Of a stretch of DNA of 64,000 nucleotides, positions 32,907-41,728 are shown one piece after another. This stretch comes from CAMLQK01 sp035478775 (GTDB lineage: Bacteria; Patescibacteriota; Saccharimonadia; Saccharimonadales; UBA4665): the NCBI GenBank assembly GCA_035478775.1, contig DATIJG010000012.1:1-64000 (forward strand), given 5' to 3'. The position numbers were made by a program, and so were the translations under genes. Below the pieces are notes generated by a model that ran no database searches, was not told where the DNA came from, and saw only the letters and a list, made by a program, of their open reading frames with translations. Positions within the stretch are counted from its first letter, which is position 1. Each line of letters begins with the position of its first letter.

Positions 32907-33371
32907 ATGGACATACGTGATACTACCTCATTCTTTACTAATTCAGAAAGCCAGTGGTTTGTCGGACAGAACTTTCTGCAAGCTAATGGTAACCTTGACC
33001 CGGCAATGTGTGCGCTACAACAAAACGTAGAGGCAACACGGGTAGCGGCCGCACGACAGACTATCGCGGAGTCTGGGCTGACATATTACCGGGAGCATTT
33101 TGGCAAAGATGAAAATGGCAACGAACAGGCTATCATTGAAGTCCCGCTTAGTCGTGCGGTGCTAGAAACCATTTTGCAGCACGCCAGAGTTCAGGCTGAA
33201 AAAGAGCGTAGCGCAGCTATGGATTTTGACGACTATTTTGCTAGCAACGTTAACGTAGTAGATGGCAGCGATTCGGAACTCTTCAAGGGAATGATTTTTA
33301 ATAGAAAACTTCAAGGTTTGCAAGTTATGGACGGCATTATAGCAGCGATTAGTGCGAAGGCTGATGAATAA
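32907..33371 (+). CDS. Hypothetical protein
   Basis: A 154-residue soluble, mostly helical protein beginning MDIRDTTSFFTNSESQWFVG. No motif is recognised. TATAAT ends 7 nt before ATG, which makes expression as a leaderless message likely and supports the start. It lies between the SGNH hydrolase and the exonuclease as a single gene. Confidence 0.6.
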   Translation: MDIRDTTSFFTNSESQWFVGQNFLQANGNLDPAMCALQQNVEATRVAAARQTIAESGLTYYREHFGKDENGNEQAIIEVPLSRAVLETILQHARVQAEKERSAAMDFDDYFASNVNVVDGSDSELFKGMIFNRKLQGLQVMDGIIAAISAKADE

Positions 33372-33464
33372 AGAAAAATCGAGTTTACGCCCCACTCTGT
33401 TCAGATAACTGGCCTGTTTTTATTTTGATGGACAAACCTCGAACGCTAGGGCATTATTAGAAGC

Positions 33465-33488
33465 ATGCAATTCGGGGTATTCCCGTAA
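33465..33488 (+). CDS. Possible 7-codon leader ORF
   Basis: CATTAT lies 7 nt before an ATG that opens MQFGVFP and stops. It precedes the exonuclease gene by 43 nt and would mark the transcript's 5' end, with the exonuclease then translated from an AAGGG ribosome site. Confidence 0.25.
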   Translation: MQFGVFP

Positions 33489-33531
33489 TCGTGTTACTCA
33501 TCAATAAAGAAATTAAGTGAAGGGTAATCTA

Positions 33532-34098
33532 ATGCTCGGAGATAACCAAATATATATCATCGTAGATATCGAGCTAAACGGAAAGCTGCCGGGCGAGAAT
33601 TCCATACTTAGCTTGGCCGCGGTGGCCAGCACAATGCATGAAGAAGTGAGCAGCTTTTACAAGAAAGTTTTGCCGCTCGAAGGGTTATCGGCTGATGCTG
33701 AGACTATGAGTTGGTGGGAAACGCAGCCAGAAGCCTGGCAAGAAGTAAATGCCGATGCCGAACCAGCTGCCGCGGTTATGGAGGCGTTTCGCAAATGGGT
33801 TAAAAGTTTTAATAAGTCGCCAGTCTTCGTCGCGTCACCACTTATATTGGACTATCCCTTTATAAAATGGTACTTGCATAAGTTTGGCGGCGAGCAGCTA
33901 TTTGAAGATTTCGAACCTGTACAGCGGACACTTGACTTAGCATCATTTACAGCCGGTACGCTTAACATTCCACTTGCCAAAGCACGGCGCATGCAATTGC
34001 CGCCCGAAATAACGCAAGGCATGCCCAGCCATTCGCATAAGGCTATTGACGATGCGCGCGGTTATGGCGCGATATTACGCAATGTGCTGAAGATTTAA
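33532..34098 (+). CDS. DEDD-type 3'-5' exonuclease (DnaQ-like)
   Basis: A 188-residue nuclease. IIVDIELNG gives the first two acidic residues (Asp 12 and Glu 14), an acidic Asp follows in LILDYPFIKWYL, and HKAIDDARGYG gives the HxxxxD motif, so the DEDDh core is complete. It may act on RNA or DNA ends. GAAGGG lies before the ATG; a GTG 15 nt upstream would overlap that site. Its stop is one base before the alpha/beta hydrolase ATG, so the two form an operon. Confidence 0.85.
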   Translation: MLGDNQIYIIVDIELNGKLPGENSILSLAAVASTMHEEVSSFYKKVLPLEGLSADAETMSWWETQPEAWQEVNADAEPAAAVMEAFRKWVKSFNKSPVFVASPLILDYPFIKWYLHKFGGEQLFEDFEPVQRTLDLASFTAGTLNIPLAKARRMQLPPEITQGMPSHSHKAIDDARGYGAILRNVLKI

Positions 34099-34099
34099 T

Positions 34100-34888
34100 A
34101 TGACTACAACAGAAAAAACTACCATTGGTCACCACGGCAACCCGTATGGAATCTCAGTTAATAAGCGGCTGCAAGGCGACGATTATCTTTTCTTTCTGCA
34201 CGGCTTAGGCTGCGCAAAGGAAAGCTTCGACGACGCTTTTACGTTTAAAAAACTAGGCAGCTTTTCGTTAGTGAGTTTCGACTTTTTAGGCTTTGGGGAT
34301 TCTGAAAAACCAGATGATTTTAGCTATTCCCTTGAGGCACAGGCCGACATCGCAGCGCAGCTCATTAAAAGCTTTACGCCAAAACGTCTTTCAATTGTCG
34401 CTCACAGCATGGGCGGCGCGATCGGGGTATTATTAACAGAACGGCTAAAAGGCGTTAAGCCCAGCAACTTTATTAACATTGAAGGCAACCTGGTGGCTGC
34501 AGATTGCGGAATCGTGAGCCGCGGGCTTGCCAAGCAGTCGTTTGATGAATTCAGGTCTAGCGGTTCGGCAAAGTTTTTGCAAGAACTCAAGGCGTCTCCT
34601 CGCCCAGATCTGCAAGCGTGGGCGCAATGGTATGGCCGGGCGAGCGTGCAGGCAATCCACGAGAGTGCAAAGTCGCTCGTTGAATGGTCTGATAGCAACG
34701 AACTACTTGAAATTTTTAATGGCCTAGGGCAAAAGACATATATGTATGGCGATGAAGATAGCAAAAGCTTTTTGCTCCCCAAGCTAACTGAAACCAATAT
34801 TGTTTGCATCGAAAATGCCGGGCATTTCAGCATGGTAGACAAACCGGCGGAGCTCTATGGAAATATTGCCGACGCGCTTTTAACCTGA
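34100..34888 (+). CDS. Alpha/beta hydrolase
   Basis: A 262-residue hydrolase. FFLHGLGCAKESF supplies the oxyanion region, DFLGFGDSEKP follows, AHSMGGAIG holds the nucleophile (Ser 103), and ENAGHFSMVDKP near the end holds the His. The acid is probably in the region around residue 220. The substrate is unknown; many such enzymes are esterases. It is coupled to the exonuclease gene by a one-base gap. Confidence 0.88.
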   Translation: MTTTEKTTIGHHGNPYGISVNKRLQGDDYLFFLHGLGCAKESFDDAFTFKKLGSFSLVSFDFLGFGDSEKPDDFSYSLEAQADIAAQLIKSFTPKRLSIVAHSMGGAIGVLLTERLKGVKPSNFINIEGNLVAADCGIVSRGLAKQSFDEFRSSGSAKFLQELKASPRPDLQAWAQWYGRASVQAIHESAKSLVEWSDSNELLEIFNGLGQKTYMYGDEDSKSFLLPKLTETNIVCIENAGHFSMVDKPAELYGNIADALLT

Positions 34889-35016
34889 AAAGCGAAAAGC
34901 TAGTATCCTTATTGTTGTGGGCCTGCTGATCGCGATGAGCTCGTAGCCTGCGCACATTGCGGCTACCTTATAAAAACGTACGTAGCGCATTAAACGGCTG
35001 TTGTTATAATGAAACT

Positions 35017-35889
35017 ATGGATGAAAAGGTATTACGTTTTTTAGTATATCGGCCAAAACATGCAAACAAGTACGACTTTGGGCACGTGCTTATATTTGGC
35101 GGTTCAGCCGGAATGGTGGGAGCGCCACTCTTGTGTGCCGAGGCTGCGTTGCGCATCGGTGCCGGGCTTGTTACTATCGCCTCTGATGAAAACACTGCGG
35201 CCAGCCTTGACAAAAGAGTGAGGGAAACCATGACGCTGGCCTTGCCCGATTACAGCGTATCGCATGCAGCCGCAGATACACTGCTGGAATTTGCGCGTGA
35301 ACGCAAAGTTAAAGCCGTAGTTGTCGGGCCTGGCCTACCACCGTCAGCTGCAGGCGTTGTACGGTCTTTGCTTGCCCGACTTAATTTGCCTATAGTTTTG
35401 GATGCTGGCGGCTTAGCTTCTTTTTATGGTCACCTTGCCGAGTTACGAGAGGTAACCCAAGCCAATCAAGAAGTAATTATTACACCCCACGAGGGTGAGT
35501 TTGCCAAACTCACTGGTAGCGCCATAGCAGAACGTGGCGAGCTTGTTAACCGGGCAACTGATTTTGCCAAAGACTACCAGCTGACGCTTGTGTTAAAGGG
35601 CTACCATAGTATTGTCGCCCACCCAAGCGGCAACCACTATGAAAACCCGACTGGCAACCCCGGGCTGGCCACAGCCGGGACTGGCGATGTACTCTCGGGT
35701 GTAATTGCCGGTCTGCTTGCTCAAGGTGTTAATATCGCGCAAGCGGCAGAAGCGGGTACCTATGTACATGGCCTGGCCGGCGATTTGGCGGCCGCAGTTA
35801 AAACCCAGCCGGGCATGATTGCTTCAGATGTTATTGAATGTATACCAGCGGCACTCAAAAAGTTACAGGATACTATGGTTAATGGCTAG
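35017..35889 (+). CDS. nnrD: ADP-dependent NAD(P)H-hydrate dehydratase
   Basis: A 290-residue enzyme of the ribokinase-like YjeF C-terminal family, which repairs hydrated NADH and NADPH using ADP. HVLIFGGSAGMVGAPLLCAE, VVVGPGLPPS, VLDAGGLA, TPHEGEF and TAGTGDVLSGVIAGLL are all family motifs. No YjeF N-terminal epimerase domain is present. TATAAT ends 6 nt before this ATG; the longer frame upstream is rejected for that reason. Confidence 0.93.
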   Translation: MDEKVLRFLVYRPKHANKYDFGHVLIFGGSAGMVGAPLLCAEAALRIGAGLVTIASDENTAASLDKRVRETMTLALPDYSVSHAAADTLLEFARERKVKAVVVGPGLPPSAAGVVRSLLARLNLPIVLDAGGLASFYGHLAELREVTQANQEVIITPHEGEFAKLTGSAIAERGELVNRATDFAKDYQLTLVLKGYHSIVAHPSGNHYENPTGNPGLATAGTGDVLSGVIAGLLAQGVNIAQAAEAGTYVHGLAGDLAAAVKTQPGMIASDVIECIPAALKKLQDTMVNG

Positions 35890-35915
35890 GCTAAATGCCA
35901 TGCTATGATTTATAT

Positions 35916-36371
35916 ATGGATAAAAAATATAACGAAGCTTACAAGTTTTTAGAGAAGCATAAGTTGGGTATCCTTTCAACGACATCAGAACAAAACGTGC
36001 CGGCCGGTGCAGCGGTTTATTACGTTGTTGACGATGCACTTAATTTCTACTTCTTAACCCATACGACGAGCCAAAAATATAAAAATAGTTATAAAAATCA
36101 AAAAGCAGCACTTACCGTTGTAGATGATTATGCTCAAGCCACTGTGCAAACCAGCGGTACAATAACTGAAGTCGGAACAGGTGATGAGCACGACGAAATC
36201 TATCGAAAGTTAGCGGCAATCCACCCTCCAGGCCGATTTGCGTGGATAACACCGGTGAGCAAGATACACGAAGGCGAAACAAGGCTTTTAAAACTAACTC
36301 CTCAATTTCTGAAGTTTTCTAATTTCAGCCCTGAAAGATCCGGTAGCCCACTTATAGAACAAGTTATCTAG
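35916..36371 (+). CDS. FMN-binding split-barrel (PPOX-type) protein, paralogue 1
   Basis: A 151-residue protein beginning MDKKYNEAYKFLEKHKLGIL. The split-barrel pattern (LSTTSEQNVPAGAAVYYVVD, FYFLTHTTSQKYKNSYKN) is that of pyridoxamine 5'-phosphate oxidase-like flavoproteins. It is closely similar to the gene at 37117. TATGAT ends 6 nt before this ATG. It is followed after 2 nt by a DUF1801 gene. Confidence 0.85.
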   Translation: MDKKYNEAYKFLEKHKLGILSTTSEQNVPAGAAVYYVVDDALNFYFLTHTTSQKYKNSYKNQKAALTVVDDYAQATVQTSGTITEVGTGDEHDEIYRKLAAIHPPGRFAWITPVSKIHEGETRLLKLTPQFLKFSNFSPERSGSPLIEQVI

Positions 36372-36373
36372 CC

Positions 36374-36754
36374 ATGAATACCGTTTCAGAAGTCGATACA
36401 TACATCGGTGCTTTGCCCCAGTGGCAGCAAGAAATATGCAACCATGTGCGAGGTCTGATCCACCAAGCAGAGCCGGATATGGTTGAGGAAATTAAGTTTA
36501 AAAACCGTCCATATTTCACACTTCAAGGTAATGTTTGTGCATTGCTTGCCGCCAAAGACCATGTAAACATATTTATATATGACCCTGTAGCGCCTGACCC
36601 TGCGGGCATTATCAACCAGGGTCAGAGTAACGCTACCGCTCGGGCTATACAAATTTATAAGGGTGGTACGCTTAATGACAAAGCTTTTATCGAACTCATA
36701 AAAGCTGTAGCGGAAAACAACCGCAAAGGTGGATGGAGAAAAATCAGGCTCTAG
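36374..36754 (+). CDS. DUF1801 (YdhG-like) protein
   Basis: A 126-residue protein. EVDTYIGALPQWQQEICNHV, VRGLIHQAEPDMVEEIKF and FTLQGNVCALLAAKDHVNIF are the DUF1801 signature. The fold is shared with iron-binding frataxin-like proteins; the function is not known. It is coupled to the split-barrel gene upstream and overlaps the 3' end of the opposite-strand DUF2277 gene by 11 nt. Confidence 0.88.
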   Translation: MNTVSEVDTYIGALPQWQQEICNHVRGLIHQAEPDMVEEIKFKNRPYFTLQGNVCALLAAKDHVNIFIYDPVAPDPAGIINQGQSNATARAIQIYKGGTLNDKAFIELIKAVAENNRKGGWRKIRL

Positions 36755-37019
36755 GGCCGAAGCGCTTTAAGGCCCGCTCATGCGCCTTGGCCGCTTCTTC
36801 TTCCCGATTATGAGGCTCGGCATTGGTCACTAGCCCGTTAAGTAATTTTCGAGCAGCAGCAGAAACTTCATCGACAGCCAGTTCAAACGCGGCGCCATTT
36901 GCCTCTGAAGGATGGTGAAAGCCCGATATTTTACGAACGAATTGCAAAGCCGCCCCACGTATTTCCTCGTCGGTAGCTGGCGGGTCAAAGTTGAAAAGTG
37001 TTTTAATATTACGACACAC
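36744..37019 (-). CDS. DUF2277 protein
   Basis: A 91-residue protein with GTG start. MCRNIKTLFNFDPPATDEEI, LQFVRKISGF and ELAVDEVSAAARKLLNGLVT are the DUF2277 hallmarks. A strong GGAGGTAC site precedes the GTG, and the conserved MCRNI opening fixes the start. Function unknown. It converges with the DUF1801 gene. Confidence 0.92.
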   Translation of the reverse strand: MCRNIKTLFNFDPPATDEEIRGAALQFVRKISGFHHPSEANGAAFELAVDEVSAAARKLLNGLVTNAEPHNREEEAAKAHERALKRFGPRA

Positions 37020-37116
37020 GTACGTACCTCCTTCTCCTAGACTATCTAGCTCTATTATAAGTTACATGAGGCTAGTTAACCAACGCAAGGCCAAAAGCTT
37101 ATGCTATAGTAAAATT

Positions 37117-37566
37117 ATGAATCCAAAATACAAAGAAGCCTACGAATTTCTTACCAACCACAAGTTTGCCGTCCTTTCGACGGCCGATAAAGGCGCGGAA
37201 CCTTGGGGTGCCACAGTGTACTACGTTGTGGATGAGCAGCTCAATTTTTTCTTTCTCACGCATGTACAAAGCAAAAAATACCAAGATATTCAGGAACAGC
37301 CGCATGCGGCGATTACGGTGGCTGACGATAATGAGCAAGTAACCGTCCAGGCATCCGGAGCAGTTACGCAGGTGCCCTTGGGTCAGGAACACGACCATGC
37401 TTTTAGGATGCTTGCGTTGGTCCATCCCCCCGGCCAATTCGACTGGGTTCCACCGGTGACTAAAATGGACGCGGGTGAAATGCTGTTGCTAAAGTTGACT
37501 CCCGAATACCTGCGGTTTTCTAGCTTTATGACTGATAAAAGCGCCATCAAGGAAATAATTGCTTAG
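37117..37566 (+). CDS. FMN-binding split-barrel (PPOX-type) protein, paralogue 2
   Basis: A 149-residue protein beginning MNPKYKEAYEFLTNHKFAVL, clearly a duplicate of the gene at 35916 (shared VYYVVD, FFLTHVQSKKYQDI, QASGAVTQV and HPPGQF...P motifs). TATAGT ends 6 nt before this ATG. A third, more distant copy follows after 6 nt. The flavin and cellular role are inferred from the family. Confidence 0.86.
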   Translation: MNPKYKEAYEFLTNHKFAVLSTADKGAEPWGATVYYVVDEQLNFFFLTHVQSKKYQDIQEQPHAAITVADDNEQVTVQASGAVTQVPLGQEHDHAFRMLALVHPPGQFDWVPPVTKMDAGEMLLLKLTPEYLRFSSFMTDKSAIKEIIA

Positions 37567-37572
37567 GTTAGT

Positions 37573-38031
37573 ATGCAAACCAACGAAGCCTATACCAAAA
37601 TAAAGAGCTACATTGAGCACAACCCAGCGGCAGTGGTTGGCACAATCAATGCAGACGGCACCCCGTACGGCTCCGTGGTCTATGTATGTGCCCTTAGCGG
37701 CCAGAGGGTTTGTTTTGTAACGAAGAACTTAACACAGAAGTACGTTAATATTAGCGAGACGCCTCGAGTAAGCTTGACGTTTTTCAACGAAAAAGATAGC
37801 AGCACTCTGCAGGCATCGGGGACGGCGGCCATCTTAAATGATGCGCAGCTTATAGATATGGTCATGGACAGAATGACCCGTATACATGCAATAAGGGCGG
37901 AATGGCTGCCGCCGATCTCAAAGTTGCGTGCCGGAAACTACGTGACGATTTGCGTTACGCTTACGAAGGCGCGCCTGGCCGAATACGAGGGCCTTGACAT
38001 AGGCAGCGAACAGATATTTACTGAATTGTAA
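37573..38031 (+). CDS. FMN-binding split-barrel (PPOX-type) protein, paralogue 3
   Basis: A 152-residue protein beginning MQTNEAYTKIKSYIEHNPAA, with the same split-barrel signature (GTINADGTPYGSVVYV, CFVTKNLTQKYVNI). It is more divergent than the two preceding copies. It is linked to paralogue 2 by a 6-nt gap and to ackA by 8 nt, so it may be co-transcribed with the acetate kinase-phosphoketolase genes. Confidence 0.84.
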   Translation: MQTNEAYTKIKSYIEHNPAAVVGTINADGTPYGSVVYVCALSGQRVCFVTKNLTQKYVNISETPRVSLTFFNEKDSSTLQASGTAAILNDAQLIDMVMDRMTRIHAIRAEWLPPISKLRAGNYVTICVTLTKARLAEYEGLDIGSEQIFTEL

Positions 38032-38039
38032 GGGGCTCT

Positions 38040-39239
38040 ATGGCTGACAAAGGTGCAGAAAACAATCTCGTGCTGACAATCAACGTCGGCTCGTCGAGTA
38101 TAAAGTTCGCGTTGTTTCAGACTACCTCTTCACCCGATAAAATAAGTTGGGGTGCGGTTGAAAATATTGGCCAGCCTGACGCTTCTTTTACGGTGTACGA
38201 CGCAGCCGATGATAAAACCGTGCCACGACAAATTTCAGCCTCTGACCATCGTGCCGCGGCGCGGGTGCTGTTCGATTGGATTGCCGGCATGCAGCCTGGC
38301 AGGATAGCTGCGGTTGGCCATCGTATCGTGCATGGCGGCCCGGTCTATTCTGAAAGCTGTGTTATTGACGGCCAGGTCATGGCGGGGCTTCGCAAGCTGA
38401 TCGTATTTGACCCAGAGCACTTGCCTAACGAAATCCAGCTTATTGAAGACATTCAAGAAATGTTACCCGGCGTGCTTCAGATAGCATGTTTCGATACGGC
38501 ATTCCACCATAACCTTCCCACAGAGGCGCGGCTACTGCCTATCCCGCGCCGGTACGAGGCGGCCGGCTTAAGGCGCTATGGCTTCCATGGCCTGTCATAT
38601 GCTTACCTAATGGAAGAACTGAAGCGCGTAGCGGGCGAAAAAGAATCAAGAGGCAGGGTTATTTTGGCGCATCTCGGCAACGGCGTGAGCCTTGCGGCGG
38701 TGCACAATTGCAAGGTGGTTGATACGAGCATGGGGCTCACGCCGACAGGCGGCGTACCAATGGGCACGCGATCGGGCGACCTCGACCCGGGGCTTATGAC
38801 GTACCTCGCGCAAAGCGAATCGCTTGAGTCTGAAGCTTTGGGCAATATGGTTGCTTTTGAATCCGGCTTGTTGGGTATTTCGGAAACGACTTCCGACATG
38901 AAGAAGCTGCTTGAAATCGAACACGAAGATACGCGGGCCGCAGACGCTATCAACCTATTTTGCTATCAGGTAAAAAAGTGTATCGGCGCCTATGCTGCGG
39001 CGCTTGGTGGTGTGGACACACTGATATTTAGCGGCGGCATGGGCGAAAACGCGCCCAAAATACGAGCCAGAATTTGCGATGGCCTCGCGTTCCTTGGCAT
39101 TGCTTTAGATGACGAGCGCAACGAAGCAGGGGAAGGCATTGTTTCGCCTGCTGGCAGCCAAGTCGTAGTGCGCATGGTGCATACCGATGAAGCTATGACC
39201 ATCGCCCGCGAAGTTACAAAAATAATAAGCGATAAGTAG
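38040..39239 (+). CDS. ackA: Acetate kinase
   Basis: A 399-residue enzyme: acetyl phosphate + ADP gives acetate + ATP. The start LVLTINVGSSSIKFALF and the motifs HRIVHGG, ACFDTAFH, RRYGFHGLS, HLGNGVSLAA and FSGGMGENAP are the expected acetokinase blocks. A GGGGC stretch precedes ATG. It ends 6 nt before the phosphoketolase start, so the two form an operon that makes ATP from sugar phosphates. Confidence 0.97.
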   Translation: MADKGAENNLVLTINVGSSSIKFALFQTTSSPDKISWGAVENIGQPDASFTVYDAADDKTVPRQISASDHRAAARVLFDWIAGMQPGRIAAVGHRIVHGGPVYSESCVIDGQVMAGLRKLIVFDPEHLPNEIQLIEDIQEMLPGVLQIACFDTAFHHNLPTEARLLPIPRRYEAAGLRRYGFHGLSYAYLMEELKRVAGEKESRGRVILAHLGNGVSLAAVHNCKVVDTSMGLTPTGGVPMGTRSGDLDPGLMTYLAQSESLESEALGNMVAFESGLLGISETTSDMKKLLEIEHEDTRAADAINLFCYQVKKCIGAYAAALGGVDTLIFSGGMGENAPKIRARICDGLAFLGIALDDERNEAGEGIVSPAGSQVVVRMVHTDEAMTIAREVTKIISDK

Positions 39240-39245
39240 GTAGAT

Positions 39246-41633
39246 ATGGATTTGACAACTCAAAAGCCGCTGGATGGTGACATGCTCCGCAAAATAGACG
39301 CATACTGGCGCGCGGCAAACTACCTTTCTGTCGGGCAAATCTACCTGTGCGACAACCCCTTATTGCGCCGTCCGCTAGAAATGACCGACGTGAAACAGTT
39401 ATTATTGGGCCACTGGGGGACAACGCCGGGCCAGAACTTTATTTACGCGCACCTCAACCGCATCATTAAAGAGCATGACCTTTCTATGCTATATATTTCT
39501 GGGCCAGGGCATGGCGGCCCGGCGGTAGTTGGGAACGTATATCTTGAAGGCACTTATAGCGAAGTATACCCAAACGTCAGCCAAGACGAGACAGGCCTCA
39601 AAAAGCTGTTCCAGCAGTTTTCTTTTCCTGGTGGCATTTCTAGCCATGTGTCGCCGCAGACGCCGGGGTCTATCCACGAGGGCGGAGAGCTTGGCTATTC
39701 ATTGAGCCACGCTTTTGGCGCAGCTTTCGACAACCCTGACTTGGTGATTGCCTGCGTGGTCGGTGATGGTGAGGCCGAAACCGGGCCGCTCGCGACAGCC
39801 TGGCATTCCAATAAGTTTTTAAACCCCCAAACCGATGGGGTTGTGCTGCCGATATTGCATTTGAACGGTTACAAAATTTCCAATCCGACGCTGTTGGCCC
39901 GAATCGAGCATGACGAGTTGGAACAACTGTTCCGGGGCTATGGTTGGACACCCTATTTTGTCGAGGGCGATGACCCGGAAACGATGCATCAGCTAATGGC
40001 AGCTACGATGGACAAAATAGCTGCCGACATCGCACGAATCAAAAACGATGCGGCACATAATGAGCAAGTTGTGCGCCCCCGCTGGCCAATGATTGTTTTC
40101 AATTCACCAAAAGGTTGGACGGGGCCAAAAGAAGTTGATAACTTGCCCGTTGAGGGTAGTTTCCGCTCGCACCAGGTTCCGTTGCTCGTTTCTCCTGCGA
40201 GCCCACCCGAGCATCTGCATCAGCTGGAAGACTGGCTGCGCAGCTACCATCCCGAAGAGCTTTTCGACGAACAAGGTAGGCTGCTGCCCGAACTGGCGGC
40301 ATTGGCTCCTGAAGGTGAACGCCGAATGGGCGCCAACCCCCATGCTAACGGCGGCCGGTTGCTGCGTGCGCTCAATATGCCGGATTTCCGTGATTATGCG
40401 CTTGACGTGCCTGCCCCCACAAGTGTCCATACGGGCAGCATGGCCGTGATCGGGCCATTTTTGCGCGATGTCATAAAGCTCAATACGACGTCTGCTAATT
40501 TCCGTATTTTTAGTCCGGACGAGACGCTATCTAACAGGTTGGGAGCCGTTTTTGAAACCACCAACCGGCAATGGGACGCGCGCATAAAAGATGGCGATGA
40601 GTTTCTGGCCCCTGAAGGCCGGGTCATGGACTCCATGCTTAGCGAGCACCAAGCCGAGGGCTGGCTGGAAGGCTATTTGCTGACCGGGCGGCATGGGCTT
40701 TTCCATAGCTACGAGGCGTTTATCCGCATCGTTGACTCAATGCTTACTCAACATGCGAAGTGGCTTAAAATGTCAGGCGAGCTGCCCTGGCGGGCAAAGA
40801 TTGCCTCGCTTAACTATTTGCTTACTTCGCATGTGTGGCGTCAAGACCATAACGGCTTTACGCACCAGGACCCGGGTTTTATCGACCACATTGTTAATAA
40901 AAAAGGTGAGACTATCCGCGTCTATTTACCGCCAGATGCGAATTGCCTGCTTTCTACGATGGACCATTGTATGCGTAGCGAAAACTACATAAACCTTGTC
41001 ATATGCGGCAAACACGAAGAAGCGCCGCAGTTCCTTACTATGGGCGAGGCAATTGAACACTGCACACAAGGGATCGGTATCTGGCAGTGGGCAAGTAACG
41101 ATGAAGACAGCGAGCCGGATGTTGTGATGGCTTGTGCCGGTGACGTGCCGACTATGGAAGTGCTGGCGGCGGTTTCCATCCTGCGCGAATACCTGCCCGA
41201 GCTGAAAGTGCGGGTTGTTAATGTAATAGACCTTATGAAGCTGGAGCCGGCAGCTGAAGGCCCGCACGGCCTGAGCGACACGGACTACGATTCGATTTTT
41301 ACAAAGGACAAGCACATCATTTTTGCCTTTCACGGCTATCCTTGGCTTATCCACCGCCTAACGTACCGCCGCGCCAACCGGAACTTACACGTCCGCGGGT
41401 ATAAAGAAGAAGGCACCATTACGACCGCTTTTGACATGTGCGTGCTCAACAATATTGACCGCTTTAACCTGGTTATTGACACTGTAGACCGGGTAGCAGA
41501 CAAAGTGGGGAGCAAAGGGGTACACCTGAAGCAAACGATGGAAAGAAAGCTGATTGAACACCGTGAGTTCATAAATAAGAACGGCGTTGATATGCCTGAG
41601 GTGCGAAATTGGCAGTGGCTGGCCGATAAGTAG
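39246..41633 (+). CDS. xfp: Xylulose-5-phosphate/fructose-6-phosphate phosphoketolase
   Basis: A 795-residue thiamine diphosphate enzyme: sugar phosphate + Pi gives acetyl phosphate + a shorter aldose phosphate. ISGPGHGGPAVVGNVYLEGT, the cofactor motif GDGEAETGPLATAWHSNKF, and the C-terminal HGYPWLIHRLTYRR block are all present. The length is usual for the family. The upstream acetate kinase consumes its product. With no oxidative enzymes in view, this suggests a fermentative bifid-type shunt. Confidence 0.97.
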   Translation: MDLTTQKPLDGDMLRKIDAYWRAANYLSVGQIYLCDNPLLRRPLEMTDVKQLLLGHWGTTPGQNFIYAHLNRIIKEHDLSMLYISGPGHGGPAVVGNVYLEGTYSEVYPNVSQDETGLKKLFQQFSFPGGISSHVSPQTPGSIHEGGELGYSLSHAFGAAFDNPDLVIACVVGDGEAETGPLATAWHSNKFLNPQTDGVVLPILHLNGYKISNPTLLARIEHDELEQLFRGYGWTPYFVEGDDPETMHQLMAATMDKIAADIARIKNDAAHNEQVVRPRWPMIVFNSPKGWTGPKEVDNLPVEGSFRSHQVPLLVSPASPPEHLHQLEDWLRSYHPEELFDEQGRLLPELAALAPEGERRMGANPHANGGRLLRALNMPDFRDYALDVPAPTSVHTGSMAVIGPFLRDVIKLNTTSANFRIFSPDETLSNRLGAVFETTNRQWDARIKDGDEFLAPEGRVMDSMLSEHQAEGWLEGYLLTGRHGLFHSYEAFIRIVDSMLTQHAKWLKMSGELPWRAKIASLNYLLTSHVWRQDHNGFTHQDPGFIDHIVNKKGETIRVYLPPDANCLLSTMDHCMRSENYINLVICGKHEEAPQFLTMGEAIEHCTQGIGIWQWASNDEDSEPDVVMACAGDVPTMEVLAAVSILREYLPELKVRVVNVIDLMKLEPAAEGPHGLSDTDYDSIFTKDKHIIFAFHGYPWLIHRLTYRRANRNLHVRGYKEEGTITTAFDMCVLNNIDRFNLVIDTVDRVADKVGSKGVHLKQTMERKLIEHREFINKNGVDMPEVRNWQWLADK

Positions 41634-41728
41634 GCGCATCAAAAAGGCCTAGGCTTCGCCGACCATACGACACCTGCGTGGAGCGCTTGTAACGTTGACG
41701 ATTTTCGATGTTATGTTATAATAATATG

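Noticed and set aside
34402..34842. 146-codon minus-strand frame inside the alpha/beta hydrolase
   Set aside because: It mirrors a complete hydrolase gene with all catalytic motifs; its own translation is Ser/Leu-rich without motifs.
34957..35016. Longer N-terminus for nnrD
   Set aside because: The extra 20 codons cover a TATAAT box that ends 6 nt before the ATG at 35017, and they match nothing in the family.
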